Positions 16,523 to 26,275 of a DNA stretch of 52,731 bases are shown one piece after another. Under the pieces are notes generated by a model. That model ran no database searches and was not told the DNA's origin. It worked only from the letters and a program-made list of their open reading frames with translations. The number at the start of each line of letters is the position of its first letter. Position 1 is the first letter of the stretch. The DNA comes from Candidatus Latescibacterota bacterium (GTDB taxonomy: Bacteria > Latescibacterota > UBA2968 > UBA8231), in NCBI GenBank assembly GCA_007571365.1, contig RKRN01000183.1, forward strand, positions 1 to 52,731. The letters are read 5' to 3'. A program made the position numbers and the translations under genes.

Positions 16523-17683
16523 ATGAAGATCACCGACATTAAGGTTACGCCCTCCCTCGGCGCGGAAAATCGCCACTGGTCCTTGCTGAAAATTTTCACC
16601 GACGAAGGCCTTGTCGGCCTCGGCGAGTGGGCCGCTGGGAGTCCCATTGAGCCGCTCAAGCAAATGCTCGTTGGCCGCGACCCGACCAACATCAATCAAC
16701 TGCACTACGACCACCTGTGGCAGATGCAGGGCCGCGGCGCCGGAGTGGAAATCGCCCTGTGGGACATCCGCGGCAAGCAGCTAAACGCGCCCATGTACGC
16801 GCTGCTGGGCGGCAAACTGCGCGACCGCATCCGCGTGTACTGCGACTGCCACTCGGGCGCGCACTGGACGCGGGCAGACTACGAGCGGCGCTGGCAGGAG
16901 ACGCGGGCCAGCGGGCAGCTAGATCCGGTGTACGAAACCAGCGCCTACGTGTCCATGGCCCAAGAAGTGGTGGCCGAAGGATACACCGCAATCAAGTTCG
17001 ATCTCGATGTGCCCAACCCTTGGAAGCTCGACGCGTACGACCGCTCCATCAGCCGCCGGCAGCACCACCACATCGTCTCCACCATCGAAAGCCTGCGCCA
17101 CGCCATTGGCCCGTACATCGACTTATCCATCGACTTGCACGGTTCCTTCAACCTCGCCGACGCCCTGCGCATCTGCAAAGACGTGGAGCACCTCGACCTG
17201 CTGTGGCTGGAAGATCCCATTCGCTGGGAGTGGGGCAATGTCGCCGCCTTGGCCAAGATCTGCCAGCAGACCGAAACGCCGATCTGCACCGGCGAGATTT
17301 TTTACGGCGCCAAGATGTTCCGCGAGCTAATGGAACAACAGGCCTGCGACCTGCTGGAGCCGGACATCCCCCACAGCGGCGGCGCCCTTGAAATTCGCCG
17401 CATCGCCGAACTGGCCGAGATGTATCACATGTCGGTCGCCCCCCACTACATGCGGAGCGCGATTACGGGCATGGCCGCGGTGCATATCTGCGCCACCCTG
17501 CCCAATTTCCTCGCCTTGGAGCACCACTCGCGCAACATCCCGCTGTGGGGCACCATGCTCGACATCAAAAACCCCATTCAGCAAGGTTACATCGCCGTGC
17601 CCGACGGCCCTGGCTTGGGCGTCGAGCTAGACGAAGAAGCCATCGCCGCCGCGCTACCGGCCGGAGTGCCGTTGTGGTCCTGA
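16523..17683 (+). CDS. Mandelate racemase/muconate lactonizing enzyme family protein, sugar-acid dehydratase-like
   Basis: This 386-residue enolase-superfamily enzyme has the N-terminal capping domain (MKITDIKVTPSLGAENRHWS) and a (beta/alpha)7-barrel. Visible catalytic features are K158-F-D160 (KxD-type base), metal ligands D204 (SIDLHGSF), E230 (WLEDPIRWE) and E258 (CTGEIFYG), and H308 (VAPHYM). The pattern fits acid-sugar dehydratases/racemases of the mandelate racemase subgroup, which abstract the alpha proton of a carboxylate; the exact substrate cannot be read from the sequence. The frame extends 23 codons further upstream through the hairpin at 16464, so the ATG at MKITDIK is preferred. 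An aldehyde dehydrogenase follows after 40 bases, suggesting an oxidative sugar-acid route (inference). Confidence 0.88.
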   Translation: MKITDIKVTPSLGAENRHWSLLKIFTDEGLVGLGEWAAGSPIEPLKQMLVGRDPTNINQLHYDHLWQMQGRGAGVEIALWDIRGKQLNAPMYALLGGKLRDRIRVYCDCHSGAHWTRADYERRWQETRASGQLDPVYETSAYVSMAQEVVAEGYTAIKFDLDVPNPWKLDAYDRSISRRQHHHIVSTIESLRHAIGPYIDLSIDLHGSFNLADALRICKDVEHLDLLWLEDPIRWEWGNVAALAKICQQTETPICTGEIFYGAKMFRELMEQQACDLLEPDIPHSGGALEIRRIAELAEMYHMSVAPHYMRSAITGMAAVHICATLPNFLALEHHSRNIPLWGTMLDIKNPIQQGYIAVPDGPGLGVELDEEAIAAALPAGVPLWS

Positions 17684-17723
17684 GCCGCCGCGCATCCGTG
17701 CATCACTTTTAACTGGAGCCATC

Positions 17724-19169
17724 ATGAAATTTCACAACTACATCGACGGCCAGTGGGTCGGCTCCGCGGACGGAAAGACCTTTGTCCAGCGCAATCCAGC
17801 CGACCTAGAACACGTAACTGGGGAATGGCCCCAAGGCACCTCTGCCGACGCCGAGCAGGCCATTGAAGCGGCGCACGCGGCGTTTCCAGCGTGGGCCGAC
17901 ATGGGCGTGTACCAGCGGGCAGAGTACTTGTCGCGGGCGGTCGCCGTGCTCAAGGAGCGGGCCGAAGAAATCGCCGCCATCCTCACCGCAGAAAACGGCA
18001 AGACGCTCGACGAAGCGCGCACCGAGGTGGGGTCGGCGGTACGCGAGATGGAGTTCCAGATCGCCCAAGGGATCTCCACGTGCGGCCAGACCGCGCCCTC
18101 GGCGCAAGCCGGGGTGTTTGCCTACAGCGTGCGGCGGCCCCTCGGCGTGGCGTCGATCATCAGCCCGTGGAACTTTCCGTTCAATGTGCCGGGGCGCAAG
18201 TGTACGCCAGCGCTGATCAGCGGCAACACCATCGTCTTCAAGCCGGCGAGCCTGACGCCCGGGGCCGGGCGAGCTTTCGTCGATATTTTTGCCGAGGCCG
18301 GGCTGCCTGCAGGTGTGCTGAACTTCGTCTGCGGCCGGGGCAGTACGGTCGGGGAAACCATGATCACGCATCCATTGGTGCAGTCGATTTCCTTTACCGG
18401 ATCGACTCAAGTGGGCCGGGGCATTCAGCAGTGCGCCGCCCAAGGGCTAATCCGCACACAATTGGAAATGGGCGGCAAAAACCCCGCAGTTATCTTGGCC
18501 GACGCCGACCTCGACTTGGCGGCCGAGGCCGTCGTCAAGGCGGCTTACGCCTGTGCCGGGCAGTGGTGTACTTCGACGAGCCGGGCCATTGTCGTGCGCG
18601 AGGTCGCCGCGGCCTTCACCGACAAAGTACTAGAGCGCGTCCAGCAAATTCGCGTGGGGAATGGCGTGGATGAGGTGGATATGGGGCCGGTGTGCGGCAC
18701 GGACCAGCTCGCAACCATTGAGGGCTACATCGAGATCGGCAAAGCGGAAGGTGCTCACATCGCCCACGGCGGCGTACGCCTGACCGACAACGGCCTCGAC
18801 AAAGGGTGTTTTATTGCGCCGACGGTTTTTACCCAGGTCCAGCCGCAGATGCGCATTGCCCAAGAGGAGATCTTCGGCCCGGTGTTGTGCTTGATGATAG
18901 CAGAAGACTTCTCCGCAGCCTTAGAAATCGCCAATGGCGTGGAGTTTGGGCTGGCGTCGTCCATTTTCACGCGGGACATTGGGCGGGCTTTCCAGTTTTT
19001 GGCAGAGACCGACGTGGGGCTGACGCACGTGAATATGATGACGGCCTACCGCGAGCCCCAACTTTCATTCGGCGGGGTGAAGGCTTCCGGGCACGGAATC
19101 CCGGAATCAGGCGACACCGGGATTGAGTTTTTCACCGAACACAAGGTCGCCTTTATCAATTATCTGTGA
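17724..19169 (+). CDS. NAD(P)-dependent aldehyde dehydrogenase
   Basis: A full-length (481-residue) ALDH-superfamily enzyme. Key residues are visible: N150 in SPWNFPFN, the nucleotide-binding KPASLTPG (172-180), FTGSTQVG (224-231), general base E248 in LEMGGKNP and nucleophile C282 in GQWCTSTSR. This set oxidises an aldehyde to a free acid without CoA. GGAG lies upstream of the ATG. It is probably co-transcribed with the enolase-family dehydratase before it, so a semialdehyde derived from a sugar acid (for example 2-oxoglutarate semialdehyde) is a reasonable but unproven substrate. Its last 14 bases overlap the convergent PhyH gene. Confidence 0.9.
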   Translation: MKFHNYIDGQWVGSADGKTFVQRNPADLEHVTGEWPQGTSADAEQAIEAAHAAFPAWADMGVYQRAEYLSRAVAVLKERAEEIAAILTAENGKTLDEARTEVGSAVREMEFQIAQGISTCGQTAPSAQAGVFAYSVRRPLGVASIISPWNFPFNVPGRKCTPALISGNTIVFKPASLTPGAGRAFVDIFAEAGLPAGVLNFVCGRGSTVGETMITHPLVQSISFTGSTQVGRGIQQCAAQGLIRTQLEMGGKNPAVILADADLDLAAEAVVKAAYACAGQWCTSTSRAIVVREVAAAFTDKVLERVQQIRVGNGVDEVDMGPVCGTDQLATIEGYIEIGKAEGAHIAHGGVRLTDNGLDKGCFIAPTVFTQVQPQMRIAQEEIFGPVLCLMIAEDFSAALEIANGVEFGLASSIFTRDIGRAFQFLAETDVGLTHVNMMTAYREPQLSFGGVKASGHGIPESGDTGIEFFTEHKVAFINYL

Positions 19170-19944
19170 TAGGCTGATAGGTCGGGAAGACGCGGGGAAA
19201 GGCGCAGCCCGTGGTCTTTTGGCGGGTAGCCGCGTCGATGTAGCAGACGCTGAACGCACGGCGCGGGCGATTGGTGCCATTCGTCTCCGAGCGGTGCAAG
19301 GTCCAGTTGTGCAAAAGCACCACCTCGCCTTTTTCCATTTCCAAATAGAGCCGCTTCTCATCCGAAGCGTGTAGCGCACGCTCGTCCGCCGAAAGCTGGT
19401 CGCCGGTTGCGGGAATCATGCTGTGGTGTGAGCTGGGGATGATTTGCAGGCAGCCGTTGGCAACGCACGTGTCGTCTAAAGCGGTCCACACCGTGACTTT
19501 GGGGGGAATGCTCAGGTGCCAGCCGCCAACGCCGTCTTGGTGCCAGTTGATCATAACGCCCTGCTCGGCCGGCTTGTTGAAAAACATGGCGCGAAAGATC
19601 GCGACCTCCGCGCCGACGATTTTGGCAGTTAAGTCGCGGAAGAGCGGCTTTTGCATGTAGTCCAAGAACAGCGGATCCTGCTCCAAGTCCTGAATTTTGC
19701 GGTACTTGAGCGAAGATCCCTTAAACTCCTTGGTCTGCCGCGAAAGTGCGGGATTGCCGGCCGAAGGACATAGCTGCATGAGCATGTTGTCGTAGCGCAC
19801 TTGGCCGAGCATGATCTGGTCGATGCGCTGGCAGAGGCCGTCGATCTCCTCGCGAGGAGCGACGTGGCCGAGGCGCACGTAGCCCTGCTGGTGGAACTGG
19901 TTGAGTTCGGCGGCACTGAGCGCGGGGGCGTGGAGAACGGTCAT
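19156..19944 (-). CDS. Phytanoyl-CoA dioxygenase (PhyH) family Fe(II)/2-oxoglutarate oxygenase
   Basis: This 262-residue PhyH-like double-stranded beta-helix enzyme has an intact facial triad: H135-x-D137 in NWHQDGVGG and distal H217 in NWTLHRSE, with R229 as likely 2-oxoglutarate anchor. It should use O2 and 2-oxoglutarate to hydroxylate an unknown small molecule in the cytoplasm. GCACCAAAGGAG precedes the ATG. It is convergent with the aldehyde dehydrogenase (14-base overlap) and follows an unassigned 215-residue gene on its own strand after 18 bases. A second PhyH protein at 49 kb differs at the H-x-D motif. Confidence 0.88.
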   Translation of the reverse strand: MTVLHAPALSAAELNQFHQQGYVRLGHVAPREEIDGLCQRIDQIMLGQVRYDNMLMQLCPSAGNPALSRQTKEFKGSSLKYRKIQDLEQDPLFLDYMQKPLFRDLTAKIVGAEVAIFRAMFFNKPAEQGVMINWHQDGVGGWHLSIPPKVTVWTALDDTCVANGCLQIIPSSHHSMIPATGDQLSADERALHASDEKRLYLEMEKGEVVLLHNWTLHRSETNGTNRPRRAFSVCYIDAATRQKTTGCAFPRVFPTYQPITDN

Positions 19945-19962
19945 GGCAAACTCCTTTGGTGC

Positions 19963-20610
19963 TTAAGCGAGGCGAGCAAGCGCGTCTCGTCGACTGATGC
20001 GGCGGAAGGATTGTTCTATGACGGGACCTTGGCCCGGCCAGCCCGCCGCGCGGCCGCCAGCGGGCACAGAGTCGCAGACGCTTTGGCACCAAGCGGCGAG
20101 TGGGTCGGCCGGGCAGCGGATGACCAAGTCGGGGTCGGCGACCGCGCCGGTGGCCGAATACGCATAGCAGGTTTCGATGAGCCGCGCGGCCGCGGCTAGC
20201 TGTTGCCGCTGGTACTCGCACGGGACCGTCGGGCCGTCGGGCACGAGTAGGATGTTGACGGCGCGGTCGGTAATCGCATTGAGCCGTTCAGCCGCATCAA
20301 CGCCGACCAACACATCCTTGTGCTGCGGCCAGATGTCGAACATCCCGTAGGCTGCCTTGGGCGCACGCGATTGAAAGGTGAAGTAATCGGGGTACGCGAA
20401 GAAATCTTCGCCAGTGGCGCGGTAGGTATTGTAAAAGGCGGTCACGTGGGCTAGGATCAAACTGACGGCCCCGATGCCCTCGAGGCGATTGGGCGCTAGC
20501 AGCCCCAGCCTTTTGGTATTGGTAAAGCCGCCAAAGTATTCGGCCAGCGCGACCGGGCGGCCGCGGGCGATTATCTCAAAGTCGCTGTCGCCGAGCTTTG
20601 AACTGTGCAT
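19963..20610 (-). CDS. Conserved-looking protein of unknown function
   Basis: I do not recognise this 215-residue protein. It is soluble, has no signal peptide or long hydrophobic segment, and contains aromatic-rich stretches (FFAYPDYFTFQSR, MFDIWPQHKDVLV) and several cysteines (TVPCEY, IETCYAY, VIRCPAD, AAWCQSVCDS) that could bind metal or form a disulfide, although no regular motif is seen. It starts ten bases after the coiled-coil gene and ends 18 bases before the PhyH gene, so the three are probably one transcript. The C-terminal 30 residues look low-complexity. A role linked to the PhyH oxygenase is possible but only by position. Confidence 0.6.
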   Translation of the reverse strand: MHSSKLGDSDFEIIARGRPVALAEYFGGFTNTKRLGLLAPNRLEGIGAVSLILAHVTAFYNTYRATGEDFFAYPDYFTFQSRAPKAAYGMFDIWPQHKDVLVGVDAAERLNAITDRAVNILLVPDGPTVPCEYQRQQLAAAARLIETCYAYSATGAVADPDLVIRCPADPLAAWCQSVCDSVPAGGRAAGWPGQGPVIEQSFRRISRRDALARLA

Positions 20611-20619
20611 GGGAACCCT

Positions 20620-20958
20620 TCACGGCAGGTATTTCATAAGCGTCGCCACGGCCACAACGGCACCGATGGTGATGTATAGGTTGCGGTTCAATCCCTTGTG
20701 CAATTCGGTTTTGAGTTCGGCTATCGCAGCCTTAATTTCGCCTTCCAGCCGGGTGCTTTCAGCCTCAATTTTACCTTCCAGCCGGGTGCTTTCGGCCTTA
20801 ATTTCGCCTTCCAGCCGGGTGCTTTCAGCCTTAATTTCGCCTTCCAGCCGGGCGTTCTGGCCTTCGAGGTGGGCGATATCGGCTTTCGTGGCAAGATGAT
20901 CATAGACGCCTTCGAGCCGCGACAGCCGCTCTTCGGGAGTCAGGGGTATGTTAGTCAT
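20620..20958 (-). CDS. Short coiled-coil protein with C-terminal membrane anchor
   Basis: This 112-residue protein starts with PLTPEERLSRLEGVYDHL and carries four 11-residue repeats of the type ARLEGEIKAEST, a regular coiled coil, followed by a short helix and one hydrophobic segment (YITIGAVVAVATLMKYL). It should be a tail-anchored, rod-like oligomer. AAAGGAG lies upstream of the ATG. The 33-base DNA repeats under the coiled coil can change copy number by slippage without breaking the frame. The style resembles the coiled-coil front half of the gene at 42.4 kb but without its nuclease-like domain. Function unknown. Confidence 0.7.
   Translation of the reverse strand: MTNIPLTPEERLSRLEGVYDHLATKADIAHLEGQNARLEGEIKAESTRLEGEIKAESTRLEGKIEAESTRLEGEIKAAIAELKTELHKGLNRNLYITIGAVVAVATLMKYLP
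20742..20860. repeat. Intragenic 33-bp tandem repeats
   Basis: Units start at 20742, 20775, 20808 and 20841 with CTTCCAGCCGGGTGCTTTC (the last one CTTCCAGCCGGGCGTTCT). The first three are nearly identical at the DNA level, including wobble positions, which points to recent expansion. Each unit adds 11 residues to the coiled coil. Confidence 0.85.
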
Positions 20959-21069
20959 AGCTGTTGTGTTCTCCTTTGGTTGTAGCGAAAGTACTGGACA
21001 ATGTAGAGAAATGTCAATTCCCGTTTATATCGGATTTTGATAAAGGCCGCTTTTAACCAGCACCGTCTC

Positions 21070-21852
21070 TTACTCCAGCAGAATGCCGCCGTCGAGGACG
21101 ATGTTTTTGCCCGTCATCGACGGCGTTCGGCACAGCATTTCAAAAACGTAGAGTAGATGCACCGGGGGGACTTCCTGCTTCCACACCTTCATCAGGTTTT
21201 TGACCCCGTCAATGGCTTGGCGCGGCGTGTCGGAAATCATCTGGCCGCTGACAATGACCGGGCTGATGGAATTGACGCGGATGCCAAATTCTTTGCCGGC
21301 CTGCACCGCATAATTGCGGCTGAGACCGAGCAGGGCCGCCTTGCTGCAAACATAGGGAGCCCCCACGTACAGCCCTCCCACCAAGGCGGCCAGCGACACA
21401 ATGTTGATGATTTGCCGATCGCCGCTGCCATGCTGCATCAGGCCGACCGCGCCCTGGCTCATAAAGGCCGCGCCTTTTGCATTTACACTGAGGACGCGGT
21501 CCCAGTTGTCCTCGGTCATGTCGAGCAACTTTACCTCGCTGAGCAGCCCGGCGTTGTTGATGAGTATGTCGAGGCCGTCGTGCTGTTCAGCTATTGCAGC
21601 GTAGAAGGATTTGATCTGGGCGACATCGCTGAGATCCACGCGATGGGCGCTGTATTCGCCGCCGTAGGACGCGACGGCTTCTACCGTGGCGTCTTGCGGC
21701 ACAACATCTACCAAAATGGGGATTCCGCCGCGCGAGGCGATAAAGGTCGCCAAAATTTTGCCAATCGTCCCGCTAGAGCCGGTGATAATGCAGCGCCGAC
21801 CCTTGAGGTATTCTTCCATCGTCACGTACTGCTCAAGTCCTATACTGTTCAT
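21070..21852 (-). CDS. Short-chain dehydrogenase/reductase
   Basis: A classical 260-residue SDR with cofactor motif TGSSGTIG (24-31), NNAG (98-101), catalytic S152, Y166-x-x-x-K170 (YVCSK) and a D49-V-type acidic residue after the second strand (LVDVVP) that favours NAD over NADP. It should oxidise or reduce a hydroxyl/keto group on an unknown small molecule. An internal methionine (MEEYLKGRR, residue 12) could be an alternative start. It is divergent from the Ldh_2-type dehydrogenase across a 236-base gap that holds an inverted repeat, so both dehydrogenases may be controlled together. Confidence 0.88.
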   Translation of the reverse strand: MNSIGLEQYVTMEEYLKGRRCIITGSSGTIGKILATFIASRGGIPILVDVVPQDATVEAVASYGGEYSAHRVDLSDVAQIKSFYAAIAEQHDGLDILINNAGLLSEVKLLDMTEDNWDRVLSVNAKGAAFMSQGAVGLMQHGSGDRQIINIVSLAALVGGLYVGAPYVCSKAALLGLSRNYAVQAGKEFGIRVNSISPVIVSGQMISDTPRQAIDGVKNLMKVWKQEVPPVHLLYVFEMLCRTPSMTGKNIVLDGGILLE

Positions 21853-22088
21853 AAGCTATGTCTCCTAGCGTTTATCTGCTGTAAGTGAATCGACGTTCTA
21901 GTCCAAAAGCAACAACGGCCCGACCGGCGATCTGACTGCGACGCCAAATCACAGGCATTAAAAGGCCCTTTACAACGCTAGTCAAGGTAAGTCAGCCCCC
22001 ATAGACGGCCCCCTTCCTTGACTAGGCCGCGAAAAATCTCTTTATCCATAAGCACCCACCACGCACCCACCCAAAAGGAGCCAATCCC
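21853..22088. promoter_or_regulatory. Divergent promoter region with a 10-bp inverted repeat
   Basis: The 236-base gap separates the divergent SDR and Ldh_2-type genes. It holds CTAGTCAAGG (21978-21987) and its exact complement CCTTGACTAG (22016-22025), 28 bases apart and ending 63 bases before the Ldh start. This could be a two-half-site operator; a GC-poor outer stem with a long loop makes a terminator unlikely. No clear -10/-35 pair is seen. Confidence 0.45.
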
Positions 22089-23165
22089 TTGACTGAATCC
22101 ACTCGCCAAAGCATCCAACCGGACGATCTGAAGGCCTTTTGCACCGCCGCCATGGTCCAAGCCGGCCTCAGCCAAGAAGACGCCGAACTCAGTGCCCACG
22201 TCTTCGTCACCACCGACACTTGGGGCACTTTTACGCACGGCACCCGGCAGATCCGCGGCTTGATGCAGAATGCGCGGCGCGGCCGTCTGGTTGCGACCGC
22301 CAAAGAGCAAATCGTCGCCGAAGGGCCGTCTTGGGCCATCATCGACGCCTGCGACGGCATGCCACCCGCCATCTCCTGCCGCGCCGTTGAACTAGCCGTT
22401 GCCAAAGCTCGTCAAAGCGGTATGTGCTACATCGGCATCCGCGGCAGCAGCCACTACGGTGCGGCCGGATTTTACGCCAACATGATCGCCGAAAACCACA
22501 TGATCGGCCTTTCCATGTGCAATGTGGAACCCTGCATGACCGTGCCCGGCGGCAAGAGTAGGGTGCTGGGGACCAACCCGATCGCCTACGCCGCACCCAC
22601 CGGCACCGACCACACCGTCATGCTCGACATTGCCACCAGCGCAGTTGCGGCCACCAAAATATTCGCGGCCAAAAACGAAGGACGCAGCATTCCCGACACC
22701 TGGCTGGTAGATGAAGACGGCATTCCAACGACCGATCCCACCGAGTTCCCGGAAAAAGGGGCGCAGTTGCCCATGGCCGGGCACAAAGGCTACGGGTTGG
22801 CCGTGCTAGTGGAACTGCTGACGGCCACCCTTAGCGGCGCGGCGATGATGAGCGGCGTCCAGAGCTGGGTGGCCGACACGGACGCGCCTTCAAACCAAGG
22901 TCACGCCTTTATCGCCATCGACGTCGGCGCGATGATGCCGCTGGAGGAATTCCACGCCCGCATGGACACCTTATGCCAAGAGATCAAGAGCGCTTCTCCG
23001 GCCCAAGGCGGGACCATTTTCCTGCCGGGCGAGATCGAGTGGAACAAGCGGGAGCAAGCCCTAGCCGAGGGCCTTGTCATGCCCGAGGATGTCTTGATTA
23101 GCCTGCGGGGCCTGGCCGAAGACAGTGGTCTCGACCCGGCGGATTTCAAGCTGGACTTGGGCTGA
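22089..23165 (+). CDS. Malate/L-lactate dehydrogenase (Ldh_2) family oxidoreductase
   Basis: This 358-residue protein has the hallmarks of the Ldh_2 family (malate, L-sulfolactate, ureidoglycolate and 2,3-diketogulonate dehydrogenases): H50 in TFTHGTRQ, catalytic H122 in RGSSHYGAAGFYA, VLGTNPIAYAAP and AGHKGYGLAVLVELL. These NAD(P) enzymes interconvert 2-hydroxy and 2-oxo acids. The start is a TTG, decided by AAGGAG ending eight bases upstream; no ATG lies nearby. It is divergent from the SDR and convergent with mmsA, with one base between the two stops. The neighbourhood of dehydratase, aldehyde dehydrogenases and SDR points to 2-oxo-acid or sugar-acid metabolism; the substrate is not determined. 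Confidence 0.9.
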   Translation: MTESTRQSIQPDDLKAFCTAAMVQAGLSQEDAELSAHVFVTTDTWGTFTHGTRQIRGLMQNARRGRLVATAKEQIVAEGPSWAIIDACDGMPPAISCRAVELAVAKARQSGMCYIGIRGSSHYGAAGFYANMIAENHMIGLSMCNVEPCMTVPGGKSRVLGTNPIAYAAPTGTDHTVMLDIATSAVAATKIFAAKNEGRSIPDTWLVDEDGIPTTDPTEFPEKGAQLPMAGHKGYGLAVLVELLTATLSGAAMMSGVQSWVADTDAPSNQGHAFIAIDVGAMMPLEEFHARMDTLCQEIKSASPAQGGTIFLPGEIEWNKREQALAEGLVMPEDVLISLRGLAEDSGLDPADFKLDLG

Positions 23166-23166
23166 A

Positions 23167-24645
<1,479 letters not shown>

Positions 24646-24723
24646 AGTTTGGTCCTTCTTTGTCGGAATGTGGCCTTCCGGCGAAAATGCCGCTGCTCAA
24701 AAGATAGGTGGTCGCCTGCTGGA

Positions 24724-26097
24724 TCAGCGCAGAACCGCCAGCGTTCCTGCTGGATGGACGACGAATTCTCGCGGTTGGGTTTTAGCGATTCCCTGCTTGA
24801 GCCAAGCCCCTAGGATCGTCGCCCTTCCTCGGGCTTGAGGAAAGTTTGCCGCGCAGTAACGCAAACGGTCGAAAATAGCACCCTGATTCGGTCGCTCTCG
24901 CCATTTGACCTCGGCTAACAACAGGGCCTTGCCATCGAGGGACTCAGCAATCAAGGCGATCTCCATTGGTTGCCCGTCCAAGCCGCGCCCCCACCACCGC
25001 TGGGCTGGTTTCCACCGGATGTTGCCAACGGGCAGGGCCGCCGCGGAGAGGCGGGCTATATCCTCCCATATATCGGCGACATGCTGTGCAAAAGTGGTCC
25101 TAATCGTGCGGGCGACATCATCGATTAAATCGCGCTCCAACAGCGACCGGTTGGGCTGGACATAGCGATACCAGAAGATCAGAAACGGGTCGTTTAGCTT
25201 GTATAGAGAGCGCCTAGTCGATTTGGTGGTCTCGCCAAAGGGCACTTCTCGCCGGATATAGCCTAGTTCGATCAACTGGGCGAGGGGGCGGGTCAAATGA
25301 CCTGCGGGTTTGCCCAACCGCGCACCGATTTCGGTGAGTCGATGACAGCCATTGGCGATAAGCGACAGCAGGGAATTAGCCTGCACGGTACTGCGCATAT
25401 CGTCGAGCAACAAGCGTTCGGGTTCGCTGTGAAGGACGCCGTATTTGTCGAGCACCAGCTCCTCAATGGCAGTTTGTAGGCCGGTGCAATCCCGAACCAG
25501 TTCCCAATAGCGCGGTACGCCGCCCCAAACCGCATACTGTTCAATGGCTTCAGTCCCGTGGACCTCAAGGGCTTGCTGTATCCAAAAGGGGGCTAGCGGA
25601 CGGATCGCCAGCACTTGACTCGCCCGTCCATACAACGGCGCAGCAGCGTTGAGGATTAGGCCCTGCATCATCCCCTGGGACGAACCGCAGATGGCCAAGT
25701 GGATGCGGCGGGCGGGGCTGTCGAGGAATTTTTGCACTAAGCTGGGTAATTCGGGGGAGATCTGCACTAGATAGGGAAACTCGTCTAGGACCAAGCAAGT
25801 GCCTCGCTCGGCGCGGGCGTCCAAAGTCTGGAGCAGGACCAGCCAAGACGGGTATTCGACCTCGTCAAAGCCGCGAATGCGGCGGGCCACTTCCCCGGCT
25901 AGTGTGCGGCGTTGCAGCGGGGCTTCGCGCTGGTCAGCCGCGTAGTAGATATCGCCCGGGCGAATCACCTGCTGCAAAAGGGTTGACTTGCCGCATCGAC
26001 GCCGACCAAAGACCACGATAAAACCGGGCTCTTGGGCCGCGAGAGCCTTGGTCAGTCGATCAACTTCTCGCGTTCTATCCAAAAACTCGAGGCGCAT
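24724..26097 (-). CDS. AAA ATPase with C-terminal DUF234-type nuclease-like domain
   Basis: The 457-residue protein begins MRLEFLDRTREVDRL, the ATPase_2 (archaeal-type AAA) start, with Walker A GRRRCGKST (31-39), Walker B CLVLDEF (101-107), the sensor ICGSSQGMM, a winged-helix region (IANGCHRLTEIGARL), and a C-terminal DUF234-like domain with E396-V-K398 in LLAEVKW, the E-x-K of PD-(D/E)XK nuclease folds. These genes are patchily distributed and thought to be mobile; their role is not established (proposals include toxin-like or defence functions). A 78-bp duplication on both sides and an AT-rich palindrome upstream support acquisition as a cassette. It shares only the general AAA plan with the adjacent ATPase, which is of the DUF4143 type. 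Confidence 0.88.
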   Translation of the reverse strand: MRLEFLDRTREVDRLTKALAAQEPGFIVVFGRRRCGKSTLLQQVIRPGDIYYAADQREAPLQRRTLAGEVARRIRGFDEVEYPSWLVLLQTLDARAERGTCLVLDEFPYLVQISPELPSLVQKFLDSPARRIHLAICGSSQGMMQGLILNAAAPLYGRASQVLAIRPLAPFWIQQALEVHGTEAIEQYAVWGGVPRYWELVRDCTGLQTAIEELVLDKYGVLHSEPERLLLDDMRSTVQANSLLSLIANGCHRLTEIGARLGKPAGHLTRPLAQLIELGYIRREVPFGETTKSTRRSLYKLNDPFLIFWYRYVQPNRSLLERDLIDDVARTIRTTFAQHVADIWEDIARLSAAALPVGNIRWKPAQRWWGRGLDGQPMEIALIAESLDGKALLLAEVKWRERPNQGAIFDRLRYCAANFPQARGRATILGAWLKQGIAKTQPREFVVHPAGTLAVLR

Positions 26098-26111
26098 GGC
26101 ATAGCTTCTTT

Positions 26112-26148
26112 ATTATGCTTCTCAAACATAATGTTTAAGAAGCATAAT
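26112..26148. promoter_or_regulatory. 37-bp near-perfect AT-rich palindrome, putative operator
   Basis: Outer arms ATTATGCTTCT and AGAAGCATAAT are perfect complements, and the inner arms AAACAT and ATGTTT flank a central A at 26130. The only unpaired position in the arms is C26123/A26137. The element ends 14 bases upstream of the ATPase start and is far more AT-rich than its surroundings. It is a plausible autoregulatory operator/promoter carried with the ATPase cassette. Confidence 0.7.
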
Positions 26149-26197
26149 GACCCGTAGAGAGAGGATCAAACTTGACGTAGGTGCGCCAAGTCTAATG

Positions 26198-26275
26198 GGG
26201 CCTCAACTTCCGGCGTTATCCACTACTCGCCGATGAGAATGGGAACGGCGTCAGTTGGGGTCATAGTTTGGTCCT
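26198..26275 (-). pseudogene. 78-bp direct repeat, copy B: fossil start of mmsA with a nonsense codon
   Basis: Read on the minus strand the copy gives AGGACC, an ATG, MTPTDAVPILIGE and then TAG where intact mmsA has CAG (Gln14). The remaining two differences from copy A are synonymous (ACT/ACA Thr, GTT/GTC Val). The copy ends exactly at the first base of the stop codon of the DUF4143 ATPase gene. It is a decayed duplicate of the mmsA start left after a rearrangement. Confidence 0.85.

Noticed and set aside
20742-20860. 33-bp tandem units as a CRISPR or regulatory array
   Set aside because: The units are contiguous without spacers and lie in frame inside a coiled-coil gene, so they are protein repeats.
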